Origin: Bacillota bacterium
GTDB lineage: Bacteria > Bacillota > Clostridia > Lachnospirales > Lachnospiraceae
DNA length: 61,110 bases
Assembly: GCA_023398375.1 (NCBI GenBank)
Contig: JAEWSH010000134.1
Coordinates: 1 to 61,110 of the forward strand
Direction: 5' to 3'
The notes under the pieces were generated by a model. That model searched no databases and was not told the origin of the DNA. It was given only the letters and a program-made list of their open reading frames with translations. Made by a program: the position numbers and the translations under genes. Shown one piece after another: positions 1 through 7,946 of the stretch. The stretch's first letter is position 1. Each line of letters opens with the position of its first letter.

Positions 1-567
1 ATCATGCATCACCTGAAAAGTGGCATCTGCTGCAGTGCTCACTCCCTTTTCAGTAATGGCAGATGCTACTTGCTTTTTTCCCTCACTGATAGACTGAAAG
101 ACCTGATTTAAACTTTCGTTTAACATACTTTTCGCAGTTTCCAGATCTTCAGCCATTGTTTCAAAAGTAGTTACTTCTGAGTAGTTTGTTGGCAACGATG
201 TAGATAACTGAGTATTGATTACTGTATATAGTGCATTTAATTTTGTTGCAAGGGCCTTTTTTCTTTCAAGAACTGTTGTATCTGCATTTGTTACGTTTTC
301 ATTCATTTTAGTTAGGTCTGCATTGATCTTTGTTAATTCTTCACCAATCTGCTTTAAATCAGTTGAATCAAAAATAACCTTACTACCGTCCTGTTCATAT
401 TTAAAAATTCCAGTGCTATTCCAAAGAGAGTCTGAAGTGTTTGGATCCACATTGGCAGTAGATGTAAATTCTGTTGTATGTAAAGTTTGTGTATCTGCAT
501 AACATAGTGCACCAAATGATGATACAAGTATTAAGATTAATAAGATACTTAATATCTTCTTTCTCAT
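1..567 (-). CDS. Secreted protein with phage-tail-like motif, C-terminus outside window
   Basis: Open from an ATG at 567 to the window edge (189 codons, no stop). AGGAGG lies 7 bases before the ATG. Residues 1-24 form a signal peptide: basic MRKK, a hydrophobic core, then an A-x-A-like cleavage site near CYA. The mature part is polar and helical (DLKQIGEELTKINADL), probably coiled coil. Near the right end it has ASAITEKGVSTAADATF, a motif I know from Firmicutes phage tail-fibre proteins and a few surface proteins. The segment VIFDSTDLKQIGEEL resembles VKFDYRDLEKIYTEL of the next gene upstream, so the two are probably related. It is the last visible gene of a three-gene minus-strand run. Function unknown; a secreted or surface structural role is inference. 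Confidence 0.7.
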   Translation of the reverse strand, partial: MRKKILSILLILILVSSFGALCYADTQTLHTTEFTSTANVDPNTSDSLWNSTGIFKYEQDGSKVIFDSTDLKQIGEELTKINADLTKMNENVTNADTTVLERKKALATKLNALYTVINTQLSTSLPTNYSEVTTFETMAEDLETAKSMLNESLNQVFQSISEGKKQVASAITEKGVSTAADATFQVMHD

Positions 568-578
568 GTTATATCCTC

Positions 579-830
579 CTATTTACAATGTTCTTCATAC
601 GAAGTGATTTTATTATTAATTATTTTCATATCACCTGATGTTTCATTTGATATGACCTCTAATTCCGTGTAGATCTTCTCAAGATCTCTATAGTCAAATT
701 TCACAGCATGCTCTTCATCTACGTAGTTAATGACTCCTACGCTTTTAATTGATTCAGATGCTGCATATGATAATGTTCCAGATGCTGCGCATATACAAAT
801 TCCTGCTAGTACAAATATCTTTTTTTTCAT
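579..830 (-). CDS. Small secreted protein, 83 aa
   Basis: The start is the ATG at 830 (MKKKIFVLAG), preceded by GGGGGT at good spacing; an in-frame ATG 18 bases upstream lacks a better site. A signal peptide covers about residues 1-23 (hydrophobic VLAGICICAASGTL, then SYA/A). The remaining 60 residues are charged, with one helical stretch (FDYRDLEKIYTELEVI) that resembles the neighbouring gene at 1-567. It lies 11 bp from that gene and 51 bp from the upstream gene, so the three are probably co-transcribed. No enzyme motif is visible. It may be an exported partner or a shortened paralogue of its neighbour. Confidence 0.65.
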   Translation of the reverse strand: MKKKIFVLAGICICAASGTLSYAASESIKSVGVINYVDEEHAVKFDYRDLEKIYTELEVISNETSGDMKIINNKITSYEEHCK

Positions 831-881
831 TTTATACCCCCAATGCATAACACTTTCTCTATTCTATTTTCTTTCGGCCTT

Positions 882-1907
882 CTACTCTTTAGTGACCCCG
901 GAGGTTATTGTTAATGTATCTATTCCATTAATTTTCGAAACTGACATAGAAACTTTTACATCTAATTGCTCCTTCGTATCTTTTACTTCGTCATTTAAAT
1001 CTGCAATTGCTGCATTCACTGTAGTTTTATACGTATTTAAAGACGTATTTAAGCTGTTGTACTGTGCTTTAAGTTCCGCCAATAATTGCTCTTTCGTATC
1101 GTTTAATTCACTCTTCAGATTAGCAATTGATTCCGAGTTTGTTTTTGCTTTGCTATTTGCTGTTTCAGCTTTTGAATCTACAGCACTAATTGCTGCATTA
1201 GCTGATGCTTTATATATATTTAAGGAAGTATATAAGCTGCCATACTGTGTTTTAAGATCTGCTAATCCACTTCCTGATACTTCATTCATTTTATTTTTTA
1301 GTGAAGTGATATCATCCTGGCATGATTTTAAACTACTTTTAATGGCATTTATATTACTTTCAATCATTGCTTTTAAAACACTTAAAGAGGTCGCATTTCC
1401 TTCTATATCAGAACTTAGGGTTTTTTCTATATTGGATTCCACGATTGTAGATACCGTTTTAGAAATATTTTCTATTTCTGTATCTGTGAAATAATCAACT
1501 CCCTTAACAGGTTTCGTTGAGTCCAAATTCATAGATGCAATACATTGTTTCACTATTGCTGTAATATCATGTTCCAAAGCAGATATGTCATCCGTTGTAA
1601 GGGTTCCGTTCAATTTCTGTTTTAAACTATTTTTCATTGACTGTTCTACTGTCTCTAATATTTTGTTATACGCCTCTCCGTCTAATCCGCTTGACTCCTG
1701 ATCAGGAAGTACTTGCTGCAGATAATCAACAACTCCTGTCATAACATCATCGTTTATTGATGATGATATTGTTTCCATTTCCTTGCTTACTGTTTCATGA
1801 ACGTTCTCTTTGTTTTGCAGCACTAGTACGTATACGATCGCTGTAAAGATAATAAATATAGCGCCAATTATTATTCTTGTCCGTATTTTTAGCATTTTTG
1901 ATGTCAT
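882..1907 (-). CDS. Membrane-anchored coiled-coil protein with phage-tail-like motif
   Basis: 341 aa, ATG preceded by GAGGAGG. An uncleaved signal anchor (about residues 9-30, IIIGAIFIIFTAIVYVLVL) is followed by a long extracytoplasmic part predicted as coiled coil. Residues near 135 read PVKGVDYFTDTEI, matching the PVKGVDYFT module common in Firmicutes phage tail and collar proteins. Two internal repeats are clear: LKTQYGSLYTSLNIYKASANAAI and, about 60 residues later, LKAQYNSLNTSLNTYKTTVNAAI (each quoted only in part here). No catalytic motif is seen. It is the first gene of the three-gene secreted-protein run. A phage-like fibre module anchored to the cell surface is an inference; I do not recognise a named family. 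Confidence 0.75.
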   Translation of the reverse strand: MTSKMLKIRTRIIIGAIFIIFTAIVYVLVLQNKENVHETVSKEMETISSSINDDVMTGVVDYLQQVLPDQESSGLDGEAYNKILETVEQSMKNSLKQKLNGTLTTDDISALEHDITAIVKQCIASMNLDSTKPVKGVDYFTDTEIENISKTVSTIVESNIEKTLSSDIEGNATSLSVLKAMIESNINAIKSSLKSCQDDITSLKNKMNEVSGSGLADLKTQYGSLYTSLNIYKASANAAISAVDSKAETANSKAKTNSESIANLKSELNDTKEQLLAELKAQYNSLNTSLNTYKTTVNAAIADLNDEVKDTKEQLDVKVSMSVSKINGIDTLTITSGVTKE

Positions 1908-2045
1908 AGATTAACTCCTCCTCAATTTAGATATATGTTAATAGGTATAATATACCACTTGATTTCCAATAATACAAGTTTTTTATTCCATTTTGTACGT
2001 GAAAAGGCTTCCATAGCTATCAATCATTATTTTATTTCAACACGT

Positions 2046-2085
2046 AAAAAAGGCCTCACCTTTTTTATTAAGGTAACGCCTTTTT
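2046..2085 (-). terminator. Rho-independent terminator, symmetric
   Basis: AAAAAAGGC and ACCTT pair with AAGGT and GCCTTTTT across a T-rich loop. A-tracts and T-tracts flank both sides, so it could work on either strand. On the minus strand it would stop read-through from the repressor gene ending at 2394. Confidence 0.6.
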
Positions 2086-2250
2086 GAGTACTGCCATAAT
2101 ATTATAATTGCTGCCTGTGTATTCTTATATCTATTGTAATATTTCTACATTCTTCGATTACTGCAATAATATACCATAATTATTTTTTTGTGAAGTCTCT
2201 ATTCCTATTACATCTCCTTTAAGGATTATCTTTTTAAATTGAATAAAAAT

Positions 2251-2273
2251 GAACCTTGTGGCAAATAAGGTTC
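2251..2273 (-). terminator. Short hairpin with minus-strand U-tract
   Basis: GAACCTT at 2251-2257 pairs with AAGGTTC at 2267-2273. On the minus strand it is followed by ATTTTTATT. It is the closest terminator candidate to the repressor gene, but the 7-bp stem is weak. Confidence 0.4.
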
Positions 2274-2393
2274 GTGAAAGGTGATTCTAACTAAAGGACA
2301 TAATCCTAGCGTTAAAATATGAACTGAAAAATTAATAACTGAATGGTTTAATCATAAATGTTATTACTCTATTTGTCAATTATATTATACCTA

Positions 2394-3488
2394 TTACTTT
2401 CTAGCCAGACATGATTCTCTTATAACCAACTCCGGTGCCACTACACGCTGCACTTTACTTTCTTCATCTGATACGTGATTTATTTTTTCCAGTAACAGTC
2501 TGGCTGCCATTTTTCCCAATTTTTCTTTCGGATGCGATACTGTTGTGAGTTTTACAGATCCAGACTCTGAGATCAGTGAATTATCATATCCTGTAACGGA
2601 GATATCTTCCGGTACCTTAACACCATAAGTATTCAGTACATGAATAATCTCCAATGCAATCTGATCATTATAGCAGACAACGGCATCCATGATCTTCTTT
2701 TCCTTCATGAACTGTTCCATGACAGCAGCCGGTTTTTTTGCTCTATCCTCTGTATGGAATGTAATGACTAAGTCCGGATTATATTGCATCCCTGCTTCAT
2801 TCAGGGCCTTGATATACCCTTTATGCCTGGCTGTCCCCTGTGTATCGTCAATTTTAAAAATACCCACAATCTGTCTATGTCCCAAATCGATCAGATACTT
2901 CGTAAGCAGATAGCCACCCTCTACGTCATCCATTATGATATTAGGCTTATCCTTCATTTGAGGGTAAGTTCCCTGGATAAAGATATAAGGTATCTTTAGT
3001 TTATCAAATAATTCATATAAGTGCATATGCCTGCAAAAAATCTCACTTTTACTAGGTTCAATGATGAGTCCGTCTATATTTTTCGTCAAAATATCTTCTA
3101 ATGCTTTTGCCTCATTCTTTTGACTATTTCCAGTGTTCTTTAATATAATACTGTACCCATTTTCAGTTAATATATGATCCATTCCCTGAATAAGTCTGGG
3201 AAAAATATAATCCGATATATAGGTCGTGACCACTGCAATATTTTTAGAATCAGATTTGTTGCGTAATCGGTCTGTACAAAAAGTACCGACTCCATGAGCG
3301 GCTTCCAATAGTCCTTCGTTTTCCAATATTGAAAGTGCTTTACGAACAGTATGTCTGCTTACTTGAAACTGCTTTGACAATTCATTTTCTGAAGGAATCT
3401 TTTCCCGTGGTTTAATTTTGCCGCTTACAATATCACTTCTCAGACTTTCCATCAGTATATAATATTTTGCTCTTCCATTTGTCTGCAT
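2394..3488 (-). CDS. AraR-type repressor, first of two (GntR HTH plus LacI-like sensor)
   Basis: 364 aa. Residues about 8-75 are a GntR winged helix (IPSENELSKQFQVSRHTVRKAL, and GVGTFC in the wing). Residues about 85-360 are a periplasmic-binding-protein-like sensor (IAVVTTYISDYIFPRLIQGM, GYDNSLISESG, TTVSHP). That fusion is the AraR architecture, in which sugar binding releases the repressor from DNA. It lies downstream of the ChvE/MmsA/MmsB transporter and a closely similar regulator at 3887. Likely targets are the transporter promoter at about 9160-9250. The inducer is not deducible; arabinose is only the ligand of the B. subtilis prototype. Confidence 0.85.
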   Translation of the reverse strand: MQTNGRAKYYILMESLRSDIVSGKIKPREKIPSENELSKQFQVSRHTVRKALSILENEGLLEAAHGVGTFCTDRLRNKSDSKNIAVVTTYISDYIFPRLIQGMDHILTENGYSIILKNTGNSQKNEAKALEDILTKNIDGLIIEPSKSEIFCRHMHLYELFDKLKIPYIFIQGTYPQMKDKPNIIMDDVEGGYLLTKYLIDLGHRQIVGIFKIDDTQGTARHKGYIKALNEAGMQYNPDLVITFHTEDRAKKPAAVMEQFMKEKKIMDAVVCYNDQIALEIIHVLNTYGVKVPEDISVTGYDNSLISESGSVKLTTVSHPKEKLGKMAARLLLEKINHVSDEESKVQRVVAPELVIRESCLARK

Positions 3489-3551
3489 TATCTATCCACC
3501 TGATCTTTCTGCAGATTATATTCCAGTAATTGAAACAAAATAGACAAGTAA

Positions 3552-3585
3552 AAGATACAAAACAGAATGCCCTATTTTGTATCTT
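3552..3585 (-). terminator. Hairpin overlapping the stop of the small membrane protein
   Basis: AAGATACAAAA pairs with TTTTGTATCTT around an 12-base loop. On the minus strand it is followed by TTTTACTT. It covers the TAG stop at 3572-3574, so it probably terminates or attenuates transcription between this gene and the repressor at 2394-3488. Confidence 0.5.
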
Positions 3586-3853
3586 CTTCCTTTTCATCCT
3601 GATTCTCTTTTGTTTCATCTTTCTGTATATATGTCCCCCGAGACAGAGATCGAAGCGAAAATCCTGCCAACGGAATCGCTATTACTGTAAATACGATCAT
3701 TGCTGCAATAATAATAATTTTATCATTTCCAGCTGCCGTTGCTATAGAACCATATAACTCATATACTGTGTATAATAAGTAAAAGGAAACTACCACTCTC
3801 AAAATCAAGGAACCCTTTGTTAAATTTGTTTTTTTCTCGTTTCTATTCTCCAT
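3572..3853 (-). CDS. Small two-helix membrane protein, 93 aa
   Basis: Two hydrophobic segments, about residues 17-37 (LRVVVSFYLLYTVYELYG) and 44-66 (KIIIIAAMIVFTVIAIPLAG), are followed by a strongly charged tail (DETKENQDEKEEDTK). It lies between the two AraR-type repressor genes, 33 bp from the upstream one, and is in the same direction. I recognise no family. Its position suggests only co-transcription with the sugar-transport operon. Confidence 0.65.
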   Translation of the reverse strand: MENRNEKKTNLTKGSLILRVVVSFYLLYTVYELYGSIATAAGNDKIIIIAAMIVFTVIAIPLAGFSLRSLSRGTYIQKDETKENQDEKEEDTK

Positions 3854-3886
3854 TTGTAAACCTTTCCAATTTTATTTATCAATGTG

Positions 3887-4975
3887 TTAATCCATATCTT
3901 TTACAGAATTTCGTTCAAATATATCTGTTTGGAATTCATAATTACCATCGAATTCTTTGTTTGCGATCATTTCAATCAGATTATAGGCTACTCTTTTTCC
4001 TAAATCCTCTCCCGGATGAGGAATCGAAGTAAACGGTGTATCACTTAAACCAGCCAGATCCGAATTATCAATACCTATAATCGATATTTCTTCCGGTATT
4101 CTGATTCCTTCCTTTTGGCACATTTCTGCAAATAAAAATGCGATCTCGTCATTATAGCAGAAAACTGCCGTGCAATTTCCTATCCGATTCATAATCTGAT
4201 TTTTTTCTTCCTTTAACTCCCTGACTCCTTCCGAATCCAGCCAGATAATACTTTTGTCATCCAGCATCAAATCAGCTTCTAACATAGCTTCCACATAGCC
4301 TGCATAACGCAGATGTCCCTGTCCGTCATCTGCTTTAAAGATTGCTGCGATTTTTTTATGTCCTTTTTTAATTAGATAATCGGTTGCTTTTTTTGCCGAT
4401 TCTTTGTCGTCCAACGACACGTGCGGTGCCTTTAATTCTTTGTAATAACTATTGAAAAAAATAACCGGGATCTCTCTCTTCTTAAGTTCTTCATAGTAGG
4501 AAAGATTGGGATTGGGAATGGCACTTTTTGTCGCTTCAACGATTAATCCATCAATATTGTTCTTTTCTAATATGCTTTGAATAATATACCGTTCCCGTTC
4601 TATTTTATTATTTGTAAAAGCTATTTGTACCATATATCCTTCTTTAGACAGTACCTTTTCTATCCCTTTTATAATATTGGGGAAAATATAACTATCCACA
4701 TAAGTACTAATAACTGCGATATTCATGGTTTCTTTATCCGATGCAGCAAAAGAACGCGTGTCACTTATGTAAGTGCCGCTGCCCTGAACTCTCTTCAGAA
4801 GTTTCTTTTGTTCCAATACATCAATTGCATGACGGACTGTCTGTCTGCTTAAATGAAACATTTCACTCAGCTCATTTTCTGAATACAATTTACTTCCTGA
4901 CTTGAATTCATTTTTCTTAATTTTATCTTCTACCCAGTTGACTATGGAAATATATTTCGGTTCCTTTGTTTTCAT
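3887..4975 (-). CDS. AraR-type repressor, second of two
   Basis: I start at the ATG at 4975 (MKTKEPKYISIVNW); the longer frame back to a TTG at 5017 would translate a GC-rich hairpin. An N-terminal GntR winged helix (YSENELSEMFHLSRQTVRHAI, GSGTYIS) is followed by a LacI-like sensor (IAVISTYVDSYIFPNIIKGI, IGIDNSDLAGL, TSIPHP). Layout and motifs closely match the regulator at 2394-3488, so the two are paralogues, probably with different ligands or operators. It is 78 bp downstream of the MmsB permease. The ribosome-binding site is poor: GGGGAGG is 16 bases from the ATG and inside the hairpin. Confidence 0.83.
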   Translation of the reverse strand: MKTKEPKYISIVNWVEDKIKKNEFKSGSKLYSENELSEMFHLSRQTVRHAIDVLEQKKLLKRVQGSGTYISDTRSFAASDKETMNIAVISTYVDSYIFPNIIKGIEKVLSKEGYMVQIAFTNNKIERERYIIQSILEKNNIDGLIVEATKSAIPNPNLSYYEELKKREIPVIFFNSYYKELKAPHVSLDDKESAKKATDYLIKKGHKKIAAIFKADDGQGHLRYAGYVEAMLEADLMLDDKSIIWLDSEGVRELKEEKNQIMNRIGNCTAVFCYNDEIAFLFAEMCQKEGIRIPEEISIIGIDNSDLAGLSDTPFTSIPHPGEDLGKRVAYNLIEMIANKEFDGNYEFQTDIFERNSVKDMD

Positions 4976-4985
4976 TTTTTTAACA

Positions 4986-5007
4986 GGGCTGCCTCCCCAG
5001 GCAGCCC
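4986..5007 (-). promoter_or_regulatory. Strong GC hairpin between permease and repressor
   Basis: GGGCTGCC and GGCAGCCC form an 8-bp perfect stem with a 6-base loop. No U-tract follows on either strand, so it is not a classical terminator. It lies 10 bases before the repressor ATG and buries the only GGGGAGG. It may protect the 3' end of the transporter mRNA and lower repressor translation (inference). Confidence 0.5.
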
Positions 5008-5053
5008 TTCCCCACAATTTATTACATAGTAGTTATACTATCTTCCAAATGAA

Positions 5054-6223
5054 TTAACCTTTTTTACGTTTTGACATTAAATCGACTGTAACAGCACCTA
5101 ATAATACGGCACCTTTTACAATTTTTTGAATATCTGTAGACCATCCATATAGTGACATTCCATTATTCAGGATACCCATGATAAAAGCACCAACAACTGC
5201 ACCTATGATAGTACCAATACCACCTGCTGTAGCAGCACCACCAATATAGCAGGAAGCGATCGCATCCATTTCAAAGCCATCACCTGCTTTTGGAATAGAA
5301 GAACCATTACGAGCGCAAAGAACAATACCTGCCACTGCACTTAAGATTCCCATATTTGTATATACCCAGAAGAATACTTTTTCTGTATTGATACCGGATA
5401 ATTTTGCTGCTTTTGCATTACCGCCCAGTGCATATATCTGACGGCCTGCAACTGTTTTACTGGTAATGAAATGATAAATAGCTACTAATACACCCATGAT
5501 CAATAACTGAAATGGGATACCATTATACTTAGCTAATTTGTAAAAAATGAAAAATTCTATTCCGATAATAACTACTAATTTAAGAGCTATCTGCCACATA
5601 GGATTTATGGCAAATCCATATTTTTGCTTCGTCTTAATACTCCTGATTTCGGATAATACTATTAAAACAGCCGCTACTATTGCTACCACAATACAAACTA
5701 AGTCTAGTTGTCCTGTTCCGAAAGGTACCTTTATGGTTGGTAAGAATCCGGCACCAATATAAGTATAATTAGTAGGCAATGGACCTTTTGTCTGTGCCTT
5801 TAATAATGTATAAGTAAGACCACGACCCATTAACATCGTTGCAAGTGTTACAATAAATGGTGGAATACCAAGTTTTGCAACAAAGAACCCTACAAAAATA
5901 CCAGCTAACAGACCGACTACCAAAGCTGCTATAATGGCAATCCACATATTTGATTTATAATCAATCATTAAAATACCAACAACAGCACTGCTTACAGCAA
6001 CAATCGAACCAACGCCCAAATCGATATTACCCGTCAATACACATAATAACATACCAACTGCCAGAATTACAACATATCCGTTCTGCATAATTAAGTTATT
6101 AATGTTCATAGCTGTCATATTTGATCCATGTGTTAAAATTGAAAATATTAAAAATACTGCAATTAAGGCAAGCACCATGCCGTATTGCTTCATGTCAAGA
6201 TTTACTGTTTTTTTCTTCTCCAT
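5054..6223 (-). CDS. mmsB: Multiple-monosaccharide ABC transporter permease (MmsB/GguB type)
   Basis: 389 aa integral membrane protein of the BPD_transp_2 family with about ten hydrophobic segments. Its length and the long loop in the middle (RSIKTKQKYGFAINPMWQ) fit the XylH/GguB/MmsB subgroup rather than the ~320-aa RbsC group. Family motifs include GNIDLGVGSIVA near residue 65, LGGNAKAAKLSGIN, and GAVVGAFIMGILNNGMSL near the end. It forms the membrane channel for the ATPase encoded 2 bp upstream and the lipoprotein at 7947. Substrates of the family include xylose, arabinose, glucose and galactose; the substrate here is not deducible. Confidence 0.88.
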   Translation of the reverse strand: MEKKKTVNLDMKQYGMVLALIAVFLIFSILTHGSNMTAMNINNLIMQNGYVVILAVGMLLCVLTGNIDLGVGSIVAVSSAVVGILMIDYKSNMWIAIIAALVVGLLAGIFVGFFVAKLGIPPFIVTLATMLMGRGLTYTLLKAQTKGPLPTNYTYIGAGFLPTIKVPFGTGQLDLVCIVVAIVAAVLIVLSEIRSIKTKQKYGFAINPMWQIALKLVVIIGIEFFIFYKLAKYNGIPFQLLIMGVLVAIYHFITSKTVAGRQIYALGGNAKAAKLSGINTEKVFFWVYTNMGILSAVAGIVLCARNGSSIPKAGDGFEMDAIASCYIGGAATAGGIGTIIGAVVGAFIMGILNNGMSLYGWSTDIQKIVKGAVLLGAVTVDLMSKRKKG

Positions 6224-6225
6224 GT

Positions 6226-7776
6226 CTATACACCCTTTCTGTTATGAGCCATTATGCATTGCATAATACCTTCTTGTGATAATTCTGATTTATTTAATTC
6301 GCCTGCTATCTTACCTTCATTGATTACATATACACGATCGCATGTTCCAATAACTTCAGGCATTTCTGAGGAAATGACTATAACAGCTTTTCCTGCCTTT
6401 GCTAAATCATTAATTACACAATATATTTCATATTTTGCACCTACATCAATACCACGGGTAGGTTCATCAAGAATCAGTACATCTGGCTGTGTAAGCATCC
6501 ACTTTGCTAGTACGACCTTCTGTTGATTTCCACCTGACAGCGATCCAACGGCCTGATCAATCGAATTCGCTTTAACATTAATTTTCTTCTTATATTCTTC
6601 CGCTGATACAATTTCATCATTTTGGTTAACAATGCCCTTTTTTGAAAAGAAATTGCGGAGAGCTGCCATTGTCATATTTCCCTTAATAGTGTCGATCAGT
6701 ACCAGACCATAATTTTTGCGGTCTTCAGATACATATGCGAGCTTATTATCAATCGCATCCTTAACGGATTTGATCTGCACTTCTTTTCCATTGACCTTAA
6801 TTTGTCCGGAAATCTTCTGTCCATATGATTTGCCGAAGATGCTCATTGCAAGTTCTGTTCTTCCCGCTCCCATAAGTCCTGCAAATCCTACTACTTCACC
6901 TGCTTTTACCTTGAAGTTAACATCCTTGATGATTTGTCTTTCTGCATCCTCAGGGTGAAAAACATTCCAATTATTTACTTCAAATATAGTATCACCTATT
7001 GTGACACCTTCTCTCTCCGGATATCGGTTCGTAAGTTCACGGCCGACCATTCCTTTGATGATTCTGTCTTCCGAAAAATCATCTTTTCCTTTTTCCAAGG
7101 TCTCGATCGTCTTACCATCCCGAATAACAGTAATAGAATCCGATACATAGCTGATCTCATTTAATTTGTGAGAAATAATAATACATGTAATACCATGTTT
7201 TTTGAGTTCCAACATGATTTCCAAAAGATGCTTACTTTCTTCATCATTCAATGCCGCTGTTGGTTCATCCAAAATCAATAATTCTACTTTTTTTGCCATT
7301 GCTTTTGCTATTTCAATTAACTGTTGTTTTCCAACGCCAAGAGAATTAACCGGAACATTCACATTTTCATTTCCAAGTCCTACTTTTTCCAACATCTCAT
7401 GCGCTCTACTTCTTGTTAAGGTCCAATCGATAACACCTTTCGCGGAAGTTTGTTCATTTCCTAAAAAAATATTTTCAGCAATCGACATATATGGACTTAG
7501 TGCCAATTCCTGATGAATAATTACAATACCCTTTGCTTCGCTCGCTTTTATATTGTGAAATTGACATACATCACCATTATAAACAATATCTCCGCTGTAG
7601 TTACCATAAGTATATACACCTGACAATACGTTCATCAATGTTGATTTACCTGCACCATTTTCACCACAAAGCGCATGAATTTCCCCGCGTTTAACCTTTA
7701 GATTAACATCATCCAAAGCTTTTACGCCAGAGAACTCTTTTGTTATATGGTTCATTTCCAAGATATAATCAGACAT
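6226..7776 (-). CDS. mmsA: Multiple-monosaccharide ABC transporter ATPase (MmsA/GguA type)
   Basis: 516 aa with two tandem ABC domains. The first has Walker A GENGAGKST near residue 38, Q-loop region IHQELALSPYMSIAENIFLG and Walker B LLILDEPTAAL. The second has a degenerate Walker A (GLMGAGRTE), signature LSGGNQQK and Walker B VLILDEPTRGIDVG. This double-domain form is typical of sugar importers of the RbsA/XylG/MmsA class. It overlaps none of its neighbours but sits 2 bp from the permease, so the two are translationally linked. The start at 7776 has GGAG upstream. Confidence 0.92.
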   Translation of the reverse strand: MSDYILEMNHITKEFSGVKALDDVNLKVKRGEIHALCGENGAGKSTLMNVLSGVYTYGNYSGDIVYNGDVCQFHNIKASEAKGIVIIHQELALSPYMSIAENIFLGNEQTSAKGVIDWTLTRSRAHEMLEKVGLGNENVNVPVNSLGVGKQQLIEIAKAMAKKVELLILDEPTAALNDEESKHLLEIMLELKKHGITCIIISHKLNEISYVSDSITVIRDGKTIETLEKGKDDFSEDRIIKGMVGRELTNRYPEREGVTIGDTIFEVNNWNVFHPEDAERQIIKDVNFKVKAGEVVGFAGLMGAGRTELAMSIFGKSYGQKISGQIKVNGKEVQIKSVKDAIDNKLAYVSEDRKNYGLVLIDTIKGNMTMAALRNFFSKKGIVNQNDEIVSAEEYKKKINVKANSIDQAVGSLSGGNQQKVVLAKWMLTQPDVLILDEPTRGIDVGAKYEIYCVINDLAKAGKAVIVISSEMPEVIGTCDRVYVINEGKIAGELNKSELSQEGIMQCIMAHNRKGV

Positions 7777-7806
7777 TCTCTCAGCTCCTTTATTTATATG
7801 AAACTA

Positions 7807-7833
7807 TGAGAAACACTCTTTGCGAGTTTCTCA
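7807..7833 (-). promoter_or_regulatory. mRNA hairpin in the binding-protein/ATPase gap
   Basis: TGAGAAAC-A-CTC pairs with GAG-TTTCTCA around TTTGC. It lies between the terminator at 7901-7930 and the mmsA start and lacks a U-tract. It may stabilise or mark the 5' end of the downstream message (inference). Confidence 0.35.
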
Positions 7834-7900
7834 AGTTATCGCGGTATTCGTCAAATGCTTCTGCTTGCAGAACATTTTCCTCATTACTTGCGTAAAATAA

Positions 7901-7930
7901 AAAGGTGGCGGCTATGGTGCCGCCACCTTT
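7901..7930 (-). terminator. Terminator/attenuator after the sugar-binding protein
   Basis: AAAGGTGGCGGC and GCCGCCACCTTT form a 12-bp perfect stem with a 6-base loop, followed on the minus strand by TTATTTT. Its place between binding protein and ATPase is the usual arrangement for making more binding protein than membrane complex. Confidence 0.85.
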
Positions 7931-7946
7931 TTTAAGACAATTATGA

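Larger units (their letters stand above)
1908..2393. other. Intergenic region with two hairpins, no gene
   Basis: 486 bp, AT-rich, without a convincing ORF. It holds two inverted repeats annotated separately (2046-2085 and 2251-2273). The segment just before 1908 carries the ribosome-binding site and probably the promoter of the coiled-coil gene. I see nothing else. Confidence 0.6.

Noticed and set aside
730..1494. 254-codon open frame on the plus strand
   Set aside because: It is antisense to the coiled-coil gene and the small secreted gene, has no ribosome-binding site, and has a composition expected for the shadow of a repetitive coding sequence.
1..1907. Prophage region
   Set aside because: Only fibre-like motifs are present; no terminase, capsid, portal, integrase or lysis gene lies within the window.
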